A stretch of DNA of 64,000 bases from Calliopum simillimum (Eukaryota > Arthropoda > Insecta > Diptera > Lauxaniidae), in the NCBI GenBank assembly GCA_951812925.1, contig OX638368.1, positions 150,708,492 to 150,772,491 on the forward strand, read 5' to 3'. The first letter of the stretch is position 1; every line of letters starts with the position of its first letter. The translations under genes were made by a program, and so were the position numbers. The notes under the pieces are model-generated. The model was not told where the DNA came from and did not search any database. It was given only the letters and a program-made list of their open reading frames with translations. This document shows, piece after piece, positions 24,498 through 38,200 of the stretch.

Positions 24498-24957
24498 CAG
24501 GCATTGAAATAAGCCGCAGTAATGCCCTATTTCTGCAGTAATAACTTCAAATTTGCAGTAATAACTTTAGAATACATATTGTAAAAAATTGTAATAATAA
24601 TTTTCACCCAAAGTCATATTACTTTGTTTTGCGTTATTCGTTGAAACTAAATACTCATTTTATTTCGCATATAACCGTTGTTTTAGTTGTCTAACCTCAC
24701 CAATCTGGACTAAAATGTAGTACTCGGAAAATCTACCTTAAACATATTTTTATAAATGCAACAGAAATGAAAAATTCGAAGAAAATATCACTATAAATTT
24801 TCAATTTTCAATTGAATCATCGCCATGATATCTGTTATTTAATATTAATCTTTAGTATTAATCACTTAAATAAGCCATTAAAAAAACTTTGCTAAAAAAT
24901 TTCAAATAAAAACAAAAAAAATTCTGCAGTAATAATGTTTTCTTACTTCAACCCCTG
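24498..24957. mobile_element. hAT-type MITE with 8-bp target duplication CTTCACAG
   Basis: Left end CAGGCATTGAAATAAG; right end complement CAGGGGTTGAAGTAAG. CTTCACAG is duplicated exactly at 24490-24497 and 24958-24965. Subterminal TGCAGTAATAAC units occur at about 24516, 24535, 24555 and 24926. CAGNG-type ends plus an 8-bp duplication identify a hAT family element; no transposase is present. Confidence 0.85.
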
Positions 24958-24965
24958 CTTCACAG

Positions 24966-25732
24966 TGTATGTATAATCGACTTTTGACCACTGGGCAATA
25001 CTATTAAAGATAAACAAAAATAAATTATAATCACAAACGCCATCTCAAGCGCATCATCTCACAAAAATTTCTTAATTCAGTTCCGACTTTCTGTGTATTT
25101 GACATAAACCGAAATAAACAAAACAACTAGCAGACGTGACAATTTCAATTTTATTAAAAAACGCCATAGTTGATCACTGTCATATCTTTCTGTTGAAAAA
25201 ATCACTGGAATTATCAACATAGTTCCTTGACAAATTTTTGTCGTGCGGTACATAATTACATGATTCCGGGACTTTTCGGGACGAAAAAAAAACCTGCGGG
25301 ATAAAAACAGCAAATGGCAAAATTACATTTCACATTTTCACCGCATTATTTCGTAAAAATGGCAAGGAATTATAAAACAATAATATTTTGAACGGAGAAT
25401 TAAATTTGTAATTCTTATTTTGCTTCTTACAAGCATGGTGATATTGTTGGGTTAAGCGTAACGTTTAGTGTACACTGTACATTATTTCATCTGATCCATT
25501 TTTATTGGTAGCAAAAAAAACAATTAAAATTAAATAATTTTTTCCCAGGAATTCACACAATTTTTACAATGCGCAAAAAAGCGCTAAGGAAGTTATTATA
25601 TTATTTTAATCGAAAGGTTGTGAACGTACAATAAATACTTTATATGCGTTTTTACTACTTACATACATTTATTATATTTATCATAATATTATTAACGTTA
25701 TGGGTATAAATTTCAAAAATATATATATGTAT
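24966..25732. other. Non-coding stretch
   Basis: No gene recognised. May include distal 3' flank of INPP5F, which ends its coding sequence at 26103 on the minus strand. Confidence 0.35.
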
Positions 25733-25962
25733 GAGCCGTTTATTTTGAAAGTGGCCTAAGCCCATAATATGAATTGGCTGCGATTTTGTTCAAAACGAAC
25801 AAAATTGAATTCTGTCTTCACAGAAAGTTAACCACATTGAAATTAATGGCGTTATGTTTAAAAAATAGTATCGGGCAAAAAACCGATTATTACGGCACAT
25901 AATGTGAATGACATTACTTTTGCCCCGAAATGGACTTAGGCCACTTTCAAAATAAACGGCTC
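25733..25962. mobile_element. MITE family C, copy 2
   Basis: Shares termini (GAGCC.TTGA/TTTATTTTGAAAGTGG) and interior (TTAATGGCGTTATGTTTAAA, CCGATTATTAC.GCACATAATG) with the copy at 16667-16921, with a short deletion in the left arm. The left arm contains TTTATT at 25739-25744, which reads AATAAA on the minus strand, 360 bp past the INPP5F stop. Confidence 0.82.
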
Positions 25963-26102
25963 ATATTTCGAAATAATTAAATAAATAGTACGTTTCATAA
26001 ATAACATATATTTGCGTATAAATTTTGATCGTGTACCAAAAAAGTCAAAAACCATATTTTTTTGCGACTTTTTTTAATTGATTTCCCTAACAATAGTATG
26101 CC

Positions 26103-26234
26103 TTACAAAGCAATTAATTTGGTTTTACATTTATTTTCCTCCCACATTTCGATTAATAGCGCGCGATTATTTGCAGAACGCTCTAGTGGCGAACTTTCCA
26201 ATGTATTGCTGCCGGTAGGTGATAGCACACCCGT
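26103..26234 (-). CDS. INPP5F: INPP5F exon 13 (last coding)
   Basis: Acceptor TTTCTTATAG. Codes TGVLSPTGSNTLESSPLERS to the stop TAA at 26105-26103 (43 residues). ATTAAA on the minus strand at about 26078-26073 and AATAAA at 25744-25739 are candidate poly-A signals. Confidence 0.8.
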   Translation of the reverse strand, partial: TGVLSPTGSNTLESSPLERSANNRALLIEMWEENKCKTKLIAL

Positions 26235-29200
26235 CTATAAGAAATTAATAAAAAAAAAAATTATGTTATTTGAGTACATTTTTAATAAAAAACTTAATGG
26301 TTTCTATATACCTTTGCTGCTCCCATTTTTCGTGGATCTAAATTTAAACCCAGATTCTGCATACCCTTGGCAAATTTGGATAATGGACTTGTCACAGTTT
26401 TAAGCTGCTTTAATTTACTTATATCCGTTTGTGAACCACCAAGAGCTAAATTTAAGTCTCTAGGTGATGCAGACCTATATATCGTCATATTTATGTTTGT
26501 TTTATTTATAAAAAAAGAAGTAACGGTGAACATATTTAATGGTTTAGCATAAGTTTTTATTATATCGTATTTACTTTTTACAAAAATTCTTAAGTAACAT
26601 GTAAAAATTCATAATGTTGAGCACTTGCAAATGATAAAAACAATTCAAATCAACCCACCAAATCCGAAATTTTGATAGTCCATTTCCGAATTTGACAAAT
26701 CATTGAGCAGTACAAGAAGAAAATACATTGTATTGTCCTGTAACTCCTACGGGGAGCCGTTTGGTTTATTTTAATTGACTATAACTTTTAAAATTCTGCA
26801 CGCCGATTTTTCATCAATACTTGTAAACATAAATTTCGAATTTTATGACAAATAAAAATCGGTTTTTGCCATTTCGCTCTTACATACACATTTGTATTCA
26901 ATCATTTTGAAATTAAAAGAATGAAACACAAATACGACATCAAATGCAATAAAATGGTTAAAATTGATTTATAGATTTTGTTAAGTAAAACCCAGCAAAC
27001 AACCGAATCAAAGAACAATTCCTAGTTCGCCTACATGGAGATATGCTGAAAATGTTAGAGCATTGCCGTGTTCCTCATCAATAAAATTTATGAGGGAGAA
27101 AAATAGATGGACGTTAAGATATATTTATTATAATTGTCAGGAAATTATATTCAATTGTCAACTATACCGGAAAACACCTTCATACATTAGTACATTAAAT
27201 GAGGAGTGTTTTTTCAAAAAGGCTTATAACCAAAACGAGGCAAAAGTAATGTCGCAAACATTACGTGGCATAATAATAGGTTATTTGAGCGATATGATTT
27301 TGTTATCTTAACGCCATAAATTTTACACCATTATGAAAAACTTTCCCAATTTTAATAATTTCTGTCAAAATAACAGGCGATTAATATTATGACATTATTT
27401 TTGCCTAGTTTTGGTTATAAGTCCTTTTGAAAAATCACTCCTCAAATGTAAAATTGTATTTGATTTTCACATATTTAAATGTAGGAAAACTTATGATAAA
27501 TTTACTCGATATCCTCAATGAGAAGAATATTTAATTTTATCAAAAAAAGGGAAATGTCAAGAATTAACTCATTACAATCAGGTACAGATAACAGCATATG
27601 AATTAAGAGAAATCATAAAGGAAATTAAGCCTGCTCAATCATACAAATTTAATAGAATTTTTCATGGTGGAATAAATGGTGAAGGAGGTTGTAAAGAACA
27701 AAGTTCTGTCAACATTAATTGTATTAATAACATGACAAACCTGTCATACCTGGAACAATTCAAGCATATAATGATGAAGGTGAGGCTACCTTAGATAATA
27801 ACAATACCATAACACTAGAAACAGGCATGGTTTGCGACTTTAAGCGATTAACCTGTTAGGATGCGGATGGTTTTGTATATTACTGTAGTATGGTCATAAA
27901 GGGATGTAATGGAAAACACAATATTCTGTTATTACACAAACAGTCGGTACTAAAATATTAGATATAATAAATCAAATTATCCAGAAAATACTACTTATTA
28001 TAATATTCCTTTATATGGTAAGAAAATGTCTTCAAATTTTTAAGGTCTGAAATCCAATGTGATCAACATATAAGCGTATATAACTGAGTATCCTCAATTA
28101 TTATTATAGTTGAAAAATATTCGAGAATCGATTTCAAAATCTCTAAAAATAATGCATTAAATGTTAAAAATATGGATACAAGTCTATATTTTAATATAAA
28201 AATAACAAGTTGTGCTCGAGAAGTCCAAGACAGAAATTATTATGTCTTCATATGTAATTGAATTATCGTGATTGTGAACTTAATCGTCTTAGAATGTGCT
28301 CTCAATTATCAATAGCACGGAATTATCTCATGTATTTTGCTTATGAAGCAGATTCAAGCTTTGCAGATGCGTCCTACCCTTGCATGTTACAATGATATAC
28401 CAGTTGTTTACAATAATAAGAGTATGTTTTTAACAAGTAGATCAAAAAATTTAGTGTGCAGAAATAAATAAAACTTATTTTTATTTATATAGATGAATCT
28501 AATCTCGAATGGGAAACGGCTGCAATGATAAGCTCGGCAGAAGTATATCAAGAACAAAAAAGCAACCGGTATTAAAAATATTGCGTTATAGATATTATGC
28601 CAAAAGAATACTAATTAAATAATAAAAAACTATACTTGGCCACAAAATTAATACTTTATATCAAAATGTAATTTAAGTAAATGAGTTTGTTATATGCCAA
28701 CCCAGCTCATCTCCCATATTTGCTAATTCATCGGGACGTTATTGCATATTAAACATTTCTGCACAGACCTGTATAGCTTGACAGGAACGTGTTTTATTTG
28801 ATGAAGAAGCATTCGAATTGACGATCTGGTTGGTTCCACCTGGGGACGCGCCCGAGTTTTAAATAAAGATACAATTCGTTTTAAAATGCGTTATGTTCAC
28901 ATTTTTTCGAGCTGTGTTTTTCGAAAATATTGCAGAATAGCATTTAATTAAAATACACCTTACTTAAATACGTATATAAGATGCATAGCTGTAGAGTTAA
29001 GAGTATTTTTTTTTAAGAAAAATTACAAGTGTACACGTACCTATATCAAAAGGTATGAAAATGATTTTCTCTTCTAAATCAAACTTGAGCTTTTTAAAAG
29101 TTATAAGTATGTAGGTATGCTTTAATTTTCCAAAATCTTAACAATTTCGGAAAGTGGTAAATTGATTTGATATCTTTTTACTTAAATATAATTAAGCTAA

Positions 29201-32200
29201 AGGTTCTTAGGTGTAATGCAATACAAAAGTTTGTGCTGAGCATGCATTTGAATTTCACAACATACACAGTACATTTAAGGTAACAAATACAATTAACCAA
29301 TTAATATAAACGGACTACAACTTATAAATTAAAATACGGTATATGATTGCAAACAATATATTTACACTTTTTAACAAAAATTAATCAACACGTACATACG
29401 AGAATGCTGATTTAAAACTGTTACTCCAATGACATGTTTTTAAATTTTACATACATATTACCAAATTTTACATTAAGTCCAGAAACTTTATACATATAAA
29501 AATAAGATTAAGTTGAAAATTTTGTATAGACATTACTGCTGCCGTAAAATTATAAAAAGACGCAACTGGTTTTTCATAGTTTTGAGAAAATCGAAGATTT
29601 ATTTTTATTCAGAAAAGGCAGCAGCTTCTCTTTCTTATAAAATTTATTTCATTTTTCATCTTTTTTGTATGGAGTTAGTGCCTTTTATGATTTTAATTAT
29701 GAAAAATATGATAACAGGGTGTAATGTTTACATTTCTTTATTTGCAATTTGCAAGAGAAGTGGAAAACGTAAAAAATTGGCGATTGGACTAAAATATAGA
29801 TAAAAAATTGCTTAATCCGATGGGGAATAAAGAAATGTAAGCCCCTGATTTTATACCCTACACCCAGGGTATATTCACTTTGTCCTTCCGTTTGTAACGC
29901 AGAGAAGGAGGCGTGGCAGATATAGAAAAGTATATATATTCTTGATCAGCGTCACCTCCTGAGTCGATAAAGCCATGTCCGTCTGTCTGGCTGGCTGGCT
30001 GGGTGGCTGGCTGGCTGGGTGGCTGGCTGGGTGGCTGTGTGTTGAAATACACTTTTTGGGAAAACTGAGCAAAATAATTCAATGAAATTTGGTACACTGC
30101 CTCCGTCGTCAAAGATAGCTCGGGGGATTGAAAATGAGCGAAATCGGTCAACGGACACGCCTACCGCCCATACAAAAAATATATTCAAAATGCAATTTTA
30201 GGAGTATTTTTCACGAAAACTACGAATTGTAAGCGCAATCTCTAAAGAAAACCGAACGAATTCGGGCAAGAGGGCGTGGCACCTCCCATATAAGCAAAAG
30301 CTTTAAAACGCTATACTGAAAGCGTTTTTTGAGATATTCGAACCCAATTCGACTCAGACACTAAGAATCATAAATGAAAGCTCTCAACAAAAGTTGGCTG
30401 AAGTCAGACAAGGGGGCGTGGCACCTCCCATATAAGCAAAAGTTTCAAAATGCTATACTGAAAGAGTTTTTTGAGATAATCCAACCAAACTTCACTCAAA
30501 TATTAAAGACTATAAATGCATGCTCTAAGCTAAAACTAGACGCACTCGGACAAGAGGGCGTGGCACCTCTTATATAAGCAAAAGCTTCAAAACTCTATAC
30601 TGAAAACGTTTTTCACTCAGACACTAAAAACTATAAATGCAAGCTCTGGACAAAAACTGGGTGAACTCTGACAAGAGAGCGTAGCACCTCCCATAAGAGC
30701 AAAATTTTTAAAATACTGCAGTGTAGGGTATTTAATGTTTGGCCAGGCCAAATTTTACACCCTTACTAGATCATAATTAAAATCATTAAAGGCAGTAACT
30801 CCATACAAAAAAGATGAAAAATTAAATAAATTTTATAAGAAAGAAAAGTTGCTGCCTTTTCTGAGTAAAAATAAAATTTCGATTTTCTCAAAACTATGAA
30901 AAACGAGTAGCGTATTTTTATAATTTTACGGCAGTACTATGAATAGTATTATTAAAGCGTTTCAAGTAGATATATATTGAAATTGTTAAGGTTTTCTTAA
31001 CATTACAAACATTTTTTTTAAATATTATCCATAGAGCTCCCTCGATGACTTTAAAACTCAAAATTTTCACGTACGAAATTGAAGAATAATAAATTTTGAA
31101 AAAAAAAAAAAAAAAAAAATGAACAGGTGTTGTTACGCTTTTCGGGACACACCATATGTTAACCTCATCAGACGAATTTACCGATATCCAGAAGAATTTA
31201 TAGAAATCGATAAGTGATTTTTATCAGAGAAAACTTTCATTTTATACTTTGGTCGGACACGCAACCGTGTAAGTGTAAGTTGTTTCTGCAGCTCACCAGC
31301 CTGTTTGTAATATGAAAACGTTCTGTTCCTGGTAGCCGAGTATTGACATGATATAAAAGTGTTTTCGAAAACTTCTGCAGCTCACCAGCCTGTTTGTTAT
31401 ATGAAAACGTTCTGTTCCTGGTAGCCGAGTATTGACATGATATAAAAGTGTTTTCGAAAACTTCATATCTGTGGAGATAAGGAAAAACTGCTTAAGTCGA
31501 TATTCGATAAAAAAGCAAAGCAACATAAATTTTATACATATAAAATTAAATTTAAACTGCTTTGCTTTTTAATCAAAAATCGACTTAAGCAGTTTTTCCT
31601 TCCTACCATAGATATTATTTACAAAAAAAAATTTGTTTCTTTATGAGATGTACAAATTTATGGTCATTGAGGCAGTCTCAAAGATATGCTTTTTGGTAAT
31701 TTTTTTTTTTTTTGTAGTTGTAATAAAAAAGTTGAGAGCACCTTAATATTCAGCTATATTGCTTTCGCTTTAAATAAATTTGAAATGCTTAGCATTATTA
31801 CACACAATTATTTTTAAATATCAATAACTTTATAACTTCTCGTTGTCATGTGGTGGTTTTCAGATTTTTGTAAATTGCTACTGGATACTTTTTGGGTTCT
31901 ACAAATTAAGTATTATATAAATCCTAACTACGAATTTTCTTTTTGCTGCGTGTATTATGTATTAGCAAAATAAGCACTTTTTGTCTATCGCAAAATATTT
32001 GATCACCCAAACTCAGTGTGATCCACTCGAAGGAATGCAATTATAAGTGTCAAATAACGACGCAATTATAAGTAGATTAGACTTTACATATTCTGACGCA
32101 CAACCAACTCACGTTATCGAACAATAATACCTTACATCATCAGCACCTATTTTGAGACAAAAAAAATAATGAAAGTTTAAATAGATACCTTCAAATGGAG

Positions 32201-35200
32201 ATCGACTGCAAAAAAAAAATAAGGAATATGTCCATTAGCAGACGAATATATAATATGTATCGAATTAAGTACAAAGCTAAGAATTTTCCAAAAATAATTA
32301 AAATTCCGAAAACAAATAAGTGTAATTTAGAACTTTTGAATAATGAAATAACGAATCGTTTCATGTTCGAAATAGATCAAAGAATAATTGTAATAACCAT
32401 ATATCAGAAATCTTAATTTTATGGATTTTTATATGATAATAATCGAAGCATTTATGAACGTAACTGTAATAATATTACTTTTAATTACATATTATAATCA
32501 GAATGAAACTTAAGAAATCAGTCTGATACCACCAATGTTGTACTTGCACTCTTAATTAGCAAATAAACAGAAGTTATGCTTTTAGGCAGAATTCAGACTA
32601 ACTGTATTATGGTTACCATTGGGTGCGCATTTTAATTCAACTAAAGAAAAAATAAATGATGCTTTGCTATTAGAATGAATTAATATCAGACAGTTTTTAT
32701 ACGATCGAAAAAGCAACGCCAATAAACTGTATTTTACGCACAAGTGAAGAATTTAATTTGCGTACAGATTGTTTTAAAAATAATAATTTTTTTTTAAGAA
32801 CGTGGGCAGGATTTATTTCACATATTTGTGCGAATTTGTTTACCCTTTCAGTCTAGGATATTTTTCTATTAAGGAAATGGAAAACAAATTATTTAAAAAA
32901 AAAAACAGAAGGTATTTATTTTGACTTTAAATTTCTTGTCAAAGCACAGTTCGAATCGATGAAAACTTTTGAGAAGTTGTAATAATAAGAATAAAATTCC
33001 TGGACTAATACTATTTGGAACAAAATCTACTTTTTAATTAAGAGTTCAGAACATTCGGTATAATATTCAAAACTGAGAAAAAAGTATAGAAGTATGCTTA
33101 TATATTTATATATAGATATATTTATGTAAAAATACAAATTACAGGAAAAAAATGCTTTTTACAATTATACACATTGTATAAAAATAGAAAAAAAAAAATG
33201 TATGCATTTGCTGAAACATTTGCTTCTTGTGATTCCATAACATGTTTTGAGTACATAATATAGTTGTCACATAGCTTACTATGCGATTTTTATAAATATA
33301 AGAATGGTAAAAACGGGAATTTTTTTCGTTTCATAACATAAAAATTGGATCTAGTTTGTTTTTGCAAAAATCATAATACTTCAAAAATTTTATAACCGCA
33401 AGCCAAAATTAAATTTGTATTTGCATAAGTATATCTAAAATAAGATTTTTCTAAGTGCACATTAAGCCATGTGCTACGTATGTATATATTACAAACAAAA
33501 ACTAAAAGGTTCTTCTTGAGTATAAGTTTAAATTCAAAATTTTTAACAGATAATCACATTAGAATACCTACACAACGTCTATTGCTTTTAATTATAGAAT
33601 ACCGACCTTGATTGTTCCGCAGAGCTTGCAGCTTCTTCGACGAATCCTCTTTCTTCCATAACACAAATTTGAGGATTTGGCGTTATTGGACGCACTGGTG
33701 CTGCATTCTCTAATAGTCCAGATGGCATAGTTACATGATCTGTCACCGAAGATATAGATATAGTACAAACATCTTCTGATTTAAAATGGCCAATATTGTC
33801 TTTATCTTCCAAACAATTTAAATCGTTCGTCGGAGATTGTAGTAACTGTTCTTGTGTATTGCTATTGCACATAACAATGCCTACCGAAGGTAGGAAATCA
33901 TTTTCATTAAAACCAGAATTTTCACCAGCTGTTGCAGAAATAGTATAATTTTCATCCGGTTCATAAATGCTATTATCATTATCTTCAGAATCGGAGCTCG
34001 TTGTTGAATTACGTTGTTTGCGTCCTAATGTGAAAACGACTTTGTCTGCTTCTTCACATTTATCTACTACTGCTGCTGCATTATTATTGGCAAAAGTTTG
34101 CTTCATTACAGTGTTATTCATAGCGCCCGTTGACTTATTTTTATTCGGATTGAGGGATTGTCCCAATTTTGAAAACTGACCAGCAACATTCGAGAATGCT
34201 TTGGAACTCATTTGTACAAGTTGAGATTCGGATAGATTACGTGGCATACCTTTGGGTACATCAAGCAATGGAATTTTGCTTTTTCGGCGCTGAAGTACAC
34301 CGCCTTTAATAAAGCGAACATCTGTCTTACCAACGTTTTCTAAAGCAATACGAAACATTTCAACGATGGACATAAGAGATTCTAAAGGATTACATAAGAA
34401 GAGTTATTAAAGCGATTTTATATTATAAGACAGAAAATATAAATTTATACCCATTACTTCCTCCTGCGTTTTAATAACATGTACAACATTATTGAAAAAT
34501 CGAATGTTAGCCGATCGAAACATGTGAAAATAGCCATCAACACCATCTACTGTATAATTGAGACGCAAACAAAGCAACGTCGGTGAAGAACCTTGAAAAA
34601 TTTTCGTATGTTGGTACATGCCTAATTCAATTAGGGTAACATTAATTAGCTGCACTTTTTCAAAGCGTACAATTTTATCCAAATGTGAATCGTACTCGGC
34701 GACAATATAGCACTCATCGGTTAATAATAATATACTGTCAACTTCGGTTTCATTGATGTCACCAGAGCTACAAAATATTAGTTTTATTGGATTAAATTAA
34801 ATAATAGTATAATAAGAATCTTAAATGCTTATATGGGTTTGAATTGAAGTATCTTTTTCATGTTCGTTAGATCGTAAAAGACGCGAGAACAAATTTTATA
34901 TTAGAAAATTGTGCAAACTTTATTTAGCAACGGTTTACCGAATATCTTTCAGAGATTTCGAATAGCAACTTTTGATATTCACATGCCAGGTCATGACTTT
35001 TAATATACCACTTTTTAAGAATATAACTATTGAAACAATTTCAACTGAAGGTCTGGCATTAAAGAAATATCCACACGTTGTGAATTGGATGTCGGAAATA
35101 TTTTATTTGATAAAAATAATTTTTTTGACAAAGACTTACCTTGGATCCGCATCAATAAGTCCCCATGCACCAACTGGATATTGTGAGGAACCCAATAATA

Positions 35201-38200
35201 ATCTACGACAATCTTCCACAAGCAACTTTGCGTGCTCGGCACCTTCCAAAGCATCGGTGTCATCGGGGGCCGCCTGGCCCCCTAATGCGTTTAAAGATTC
35301 TGGAGTTACTTGATTACCAAGCATAAGATCGATAGTTGCTTGACGATATGAATCTTTAAAACGTGCTAAATAGTAACTGCAAAATAATATGAATGAAAAA
35401 GCTAAATAAAATAAACAACACAAAATCACAGTAACATGCAATTTTTTAGGAATTAACGTGACTTAAATTTTGAAAAAAAGGAACTATTAAATTTTATAAA
35501 TCAAAGTTAAAGACGGTAAAACCAACATTAACAATAAAAAAACAATACCTTTTTAAATTAAAATAGCAAAATAACAGAAATAATTGATTGAACTAATTGA
35601 AAGCAACATCTTGAAATCGAGTTGTTTTCCGCATGCATCGTTGCGAACCTTGTGCATATAATATTTTCCAGAAAATGTAATTCTGGCCCAAGAACGCCAG
35701 CATAATAGTAACCACGTGTGGGCGCTGGCGTCGATGGACAAAGGATTTGTAGCATAGTTGTTATAACTTCATCCTCTTTCAATTGATTATGTTCATGAAG
35801 TTTACCCTGCATAAGATCGATTATGCATTGCCGGAAAGAATCCGAAAAATTTTGTATGAAGAAACTACGAGTAAAAGAGCATGAGGGAAGCATGATGATT
35901 TTATATACTTTTTAGATGGCTTGCAATTTTGTAAAGCGTATTTTACGAAAGAAAAAATAATTATTAATACTTAGGTATATAAATAAATGTTAGTAGAAAG
36001 CCAAGATGCTTATTTTTAAAAATTTTTAATAGGGTAAAGCTACATTCAGTTACAAAATGGACTAAGAACAATTTCATGTCCAAGAAAGAATCTTATTTTT
36101 CGCAATTTATTTAAAAATATAATAAATAATATGTCTAAATAAAAAAAATCCTTTTAAAACCCGCAAATGTTAGCTTAAGTGCAAATAATTAGATACATTA
36201 AAACAGTTAATTGTATTAAGTGAGAAAAAAGAAAAGCATTTGCTTACCGATTAGCTGAATTCATACCATCCTTCATCATACCAGCGAGTTTTCGTTCACC
36301 TGTACGTGTATAATCACCCTAAAAGAATATTAAAATGTTTAAGACAAAAACAACCACTGTTTATTATAATATTTACTTTTAAAGCATTTGTTCCAGCATA
36401 TTGCCGACTAATTATATCACCATTATTGGCCCATAGCGCCATAAAAGGTCCTTTCAATTGCTCCGGTATTGGAGAATATGGAGGAGCAAGACCCAATTTA
36501 ACTAGTTGTGATTCTAAAACCGCTTTCGCTATAGCAGTTTGTACCACATTTGTGCGATCCAAACAATCCATACAATTGACACGAAATACTGATTTCTGAT
36601 TACAAATCACTCCACGTTGATCACGCCAGTGAAAACCCATTGCACCAGCTTCAGGCGCTAAAGCCTCTACCAAAGCAGAGACATTTTCAAAACGCATTCC
36701 TCGACTTAATTAGAAAAATAAATAAATAAATAATTATGATTTTGTTTATGTTGTTAAAAATATATTTACCAATAATCGTGAAAATCAAAAGTAACATAGA
36801 TAACACGATCGTCGTCATAATTTATAACTTGTTTAGCATAAGCATCACCAATAACTTTTTCTTTGCCATTTTGTTCAACAAGATTTACAATGCAGACACC
36901 ATCATAATAGCTCAATTCATTGGCAAAGTGTTTTTTAAATGCTTCATAAGTTTCGGCCTCACCTTAAAAAGATTGCAATTTATAATTTGTTTATGTAAAG
37001 TAAAAATAATTTTTTTCTTAATTAGTTTTAAGGGATTTTCGTCGCAAAATCTATCAAAAGTATATATATTTATCTAGAATTTTTACGAAAATGAGTTTTT
37101 TATGCCAAACCTTTCATTGAGTCAAATGCTATGCATAAAATTAATTACAAGCGAAAAAATCACGTCCAGTGAAGATTGGAGTAAATCAATCAATGCAAGT
37201 TAAACTTTTTCCACATTAAATTGATCCTTTTTCAATTCAATTTAAACTTTTTCCAAATCAAATAAAACTTTGGAAAAAAACTAACTTAAAATGGTAAATC
37301 TCTGCACCTACAGCAGCTATCTTTATGAAACTATGTTAATAAATTGGAACTAAAATTATCTTTTTTCTAGCAATGATATTTATTTTTCTCTAAGTAATGA
37401 AAGTGTTAACCCAGTGTGCCAGACGGACCCGCCTCGAATCCGTAATGGGTTCACTTTCTCGTATATTTTATCCATTTCGGAATCCGATACGGATCCTACA
37501 CGGGCTCGTTTGCGGGTAAAATTCCTCTGAAATCTCGAATCAGTTTTGAACACGTAAAGTATTTCATAAGCGAGTTTAAAACGGATTCGCTTTTAATAAT
37601 GTTAATGCTGTTTTTTTTTTTTAATTGTTAATAAGCGCTTCAAAACGTTTAAACATTATTTAACGCGAATCCGTTCTGAGTTCGTATTTAAGTACGTTTC
37701 GGGTTTGAAACGGATCCCGGGTCCGTCACTGAGGATTTACCCGGGTTCGAATACTATTATAGGCGGATCGTGATATTTTTTTTTTTCTTCTCATTATTTT
37801 TTTTTTTTTTTAATCGCTAATAAGCGCTTTAAAATGTTTTTTTTTTTTTTTTAAACACAGCATTAACATTATTAAAAGCAAATCCGTTTTGAATTCGTTT
37901 TTAATGTACGTTATGGGTTTGAAACGGATCCGCATACGTTCTTGTACACATTGGGAAGTGATTACCTCTGTCCAAACGTGGAGGTGGTCTATATTTGTAA
38001 CCTGGTTGACTCCAATAAATAGGCACCGAACCACGAACCTGTGTAAAAGCCAACTGATGATGCCGGAAAGAGAGTATTTGTTCAGTTTCAACATAATTTG
38101 CACAATTTCCATTTTCATCGACTCCACGCCGCTTATATCTGATCAAAATATATACAAATTAACAAATGTAAATATGAATGTCTAATATATTGAAATTTAT

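Noticed and set aside
28495..28861. Two short pieces with acceptable splice-like borders, ending VPPGDAPEF
   Set aside because: A stop interrupts the second piece and I could not show they belong to the remnant upstream or to any family.
33588..33606. Stop at 33588 as the end of INPP5F
   Set aside because: Exons 12 and 13 downstream continue the frame with family-like sequence; the stop is treated as intron read-through, though an alternative isoform is possible.
34972..35313. 113-codon plus-strand frame over INPP5F exon 9b
   Set aside because: Shadow of the true exon on the other strand.
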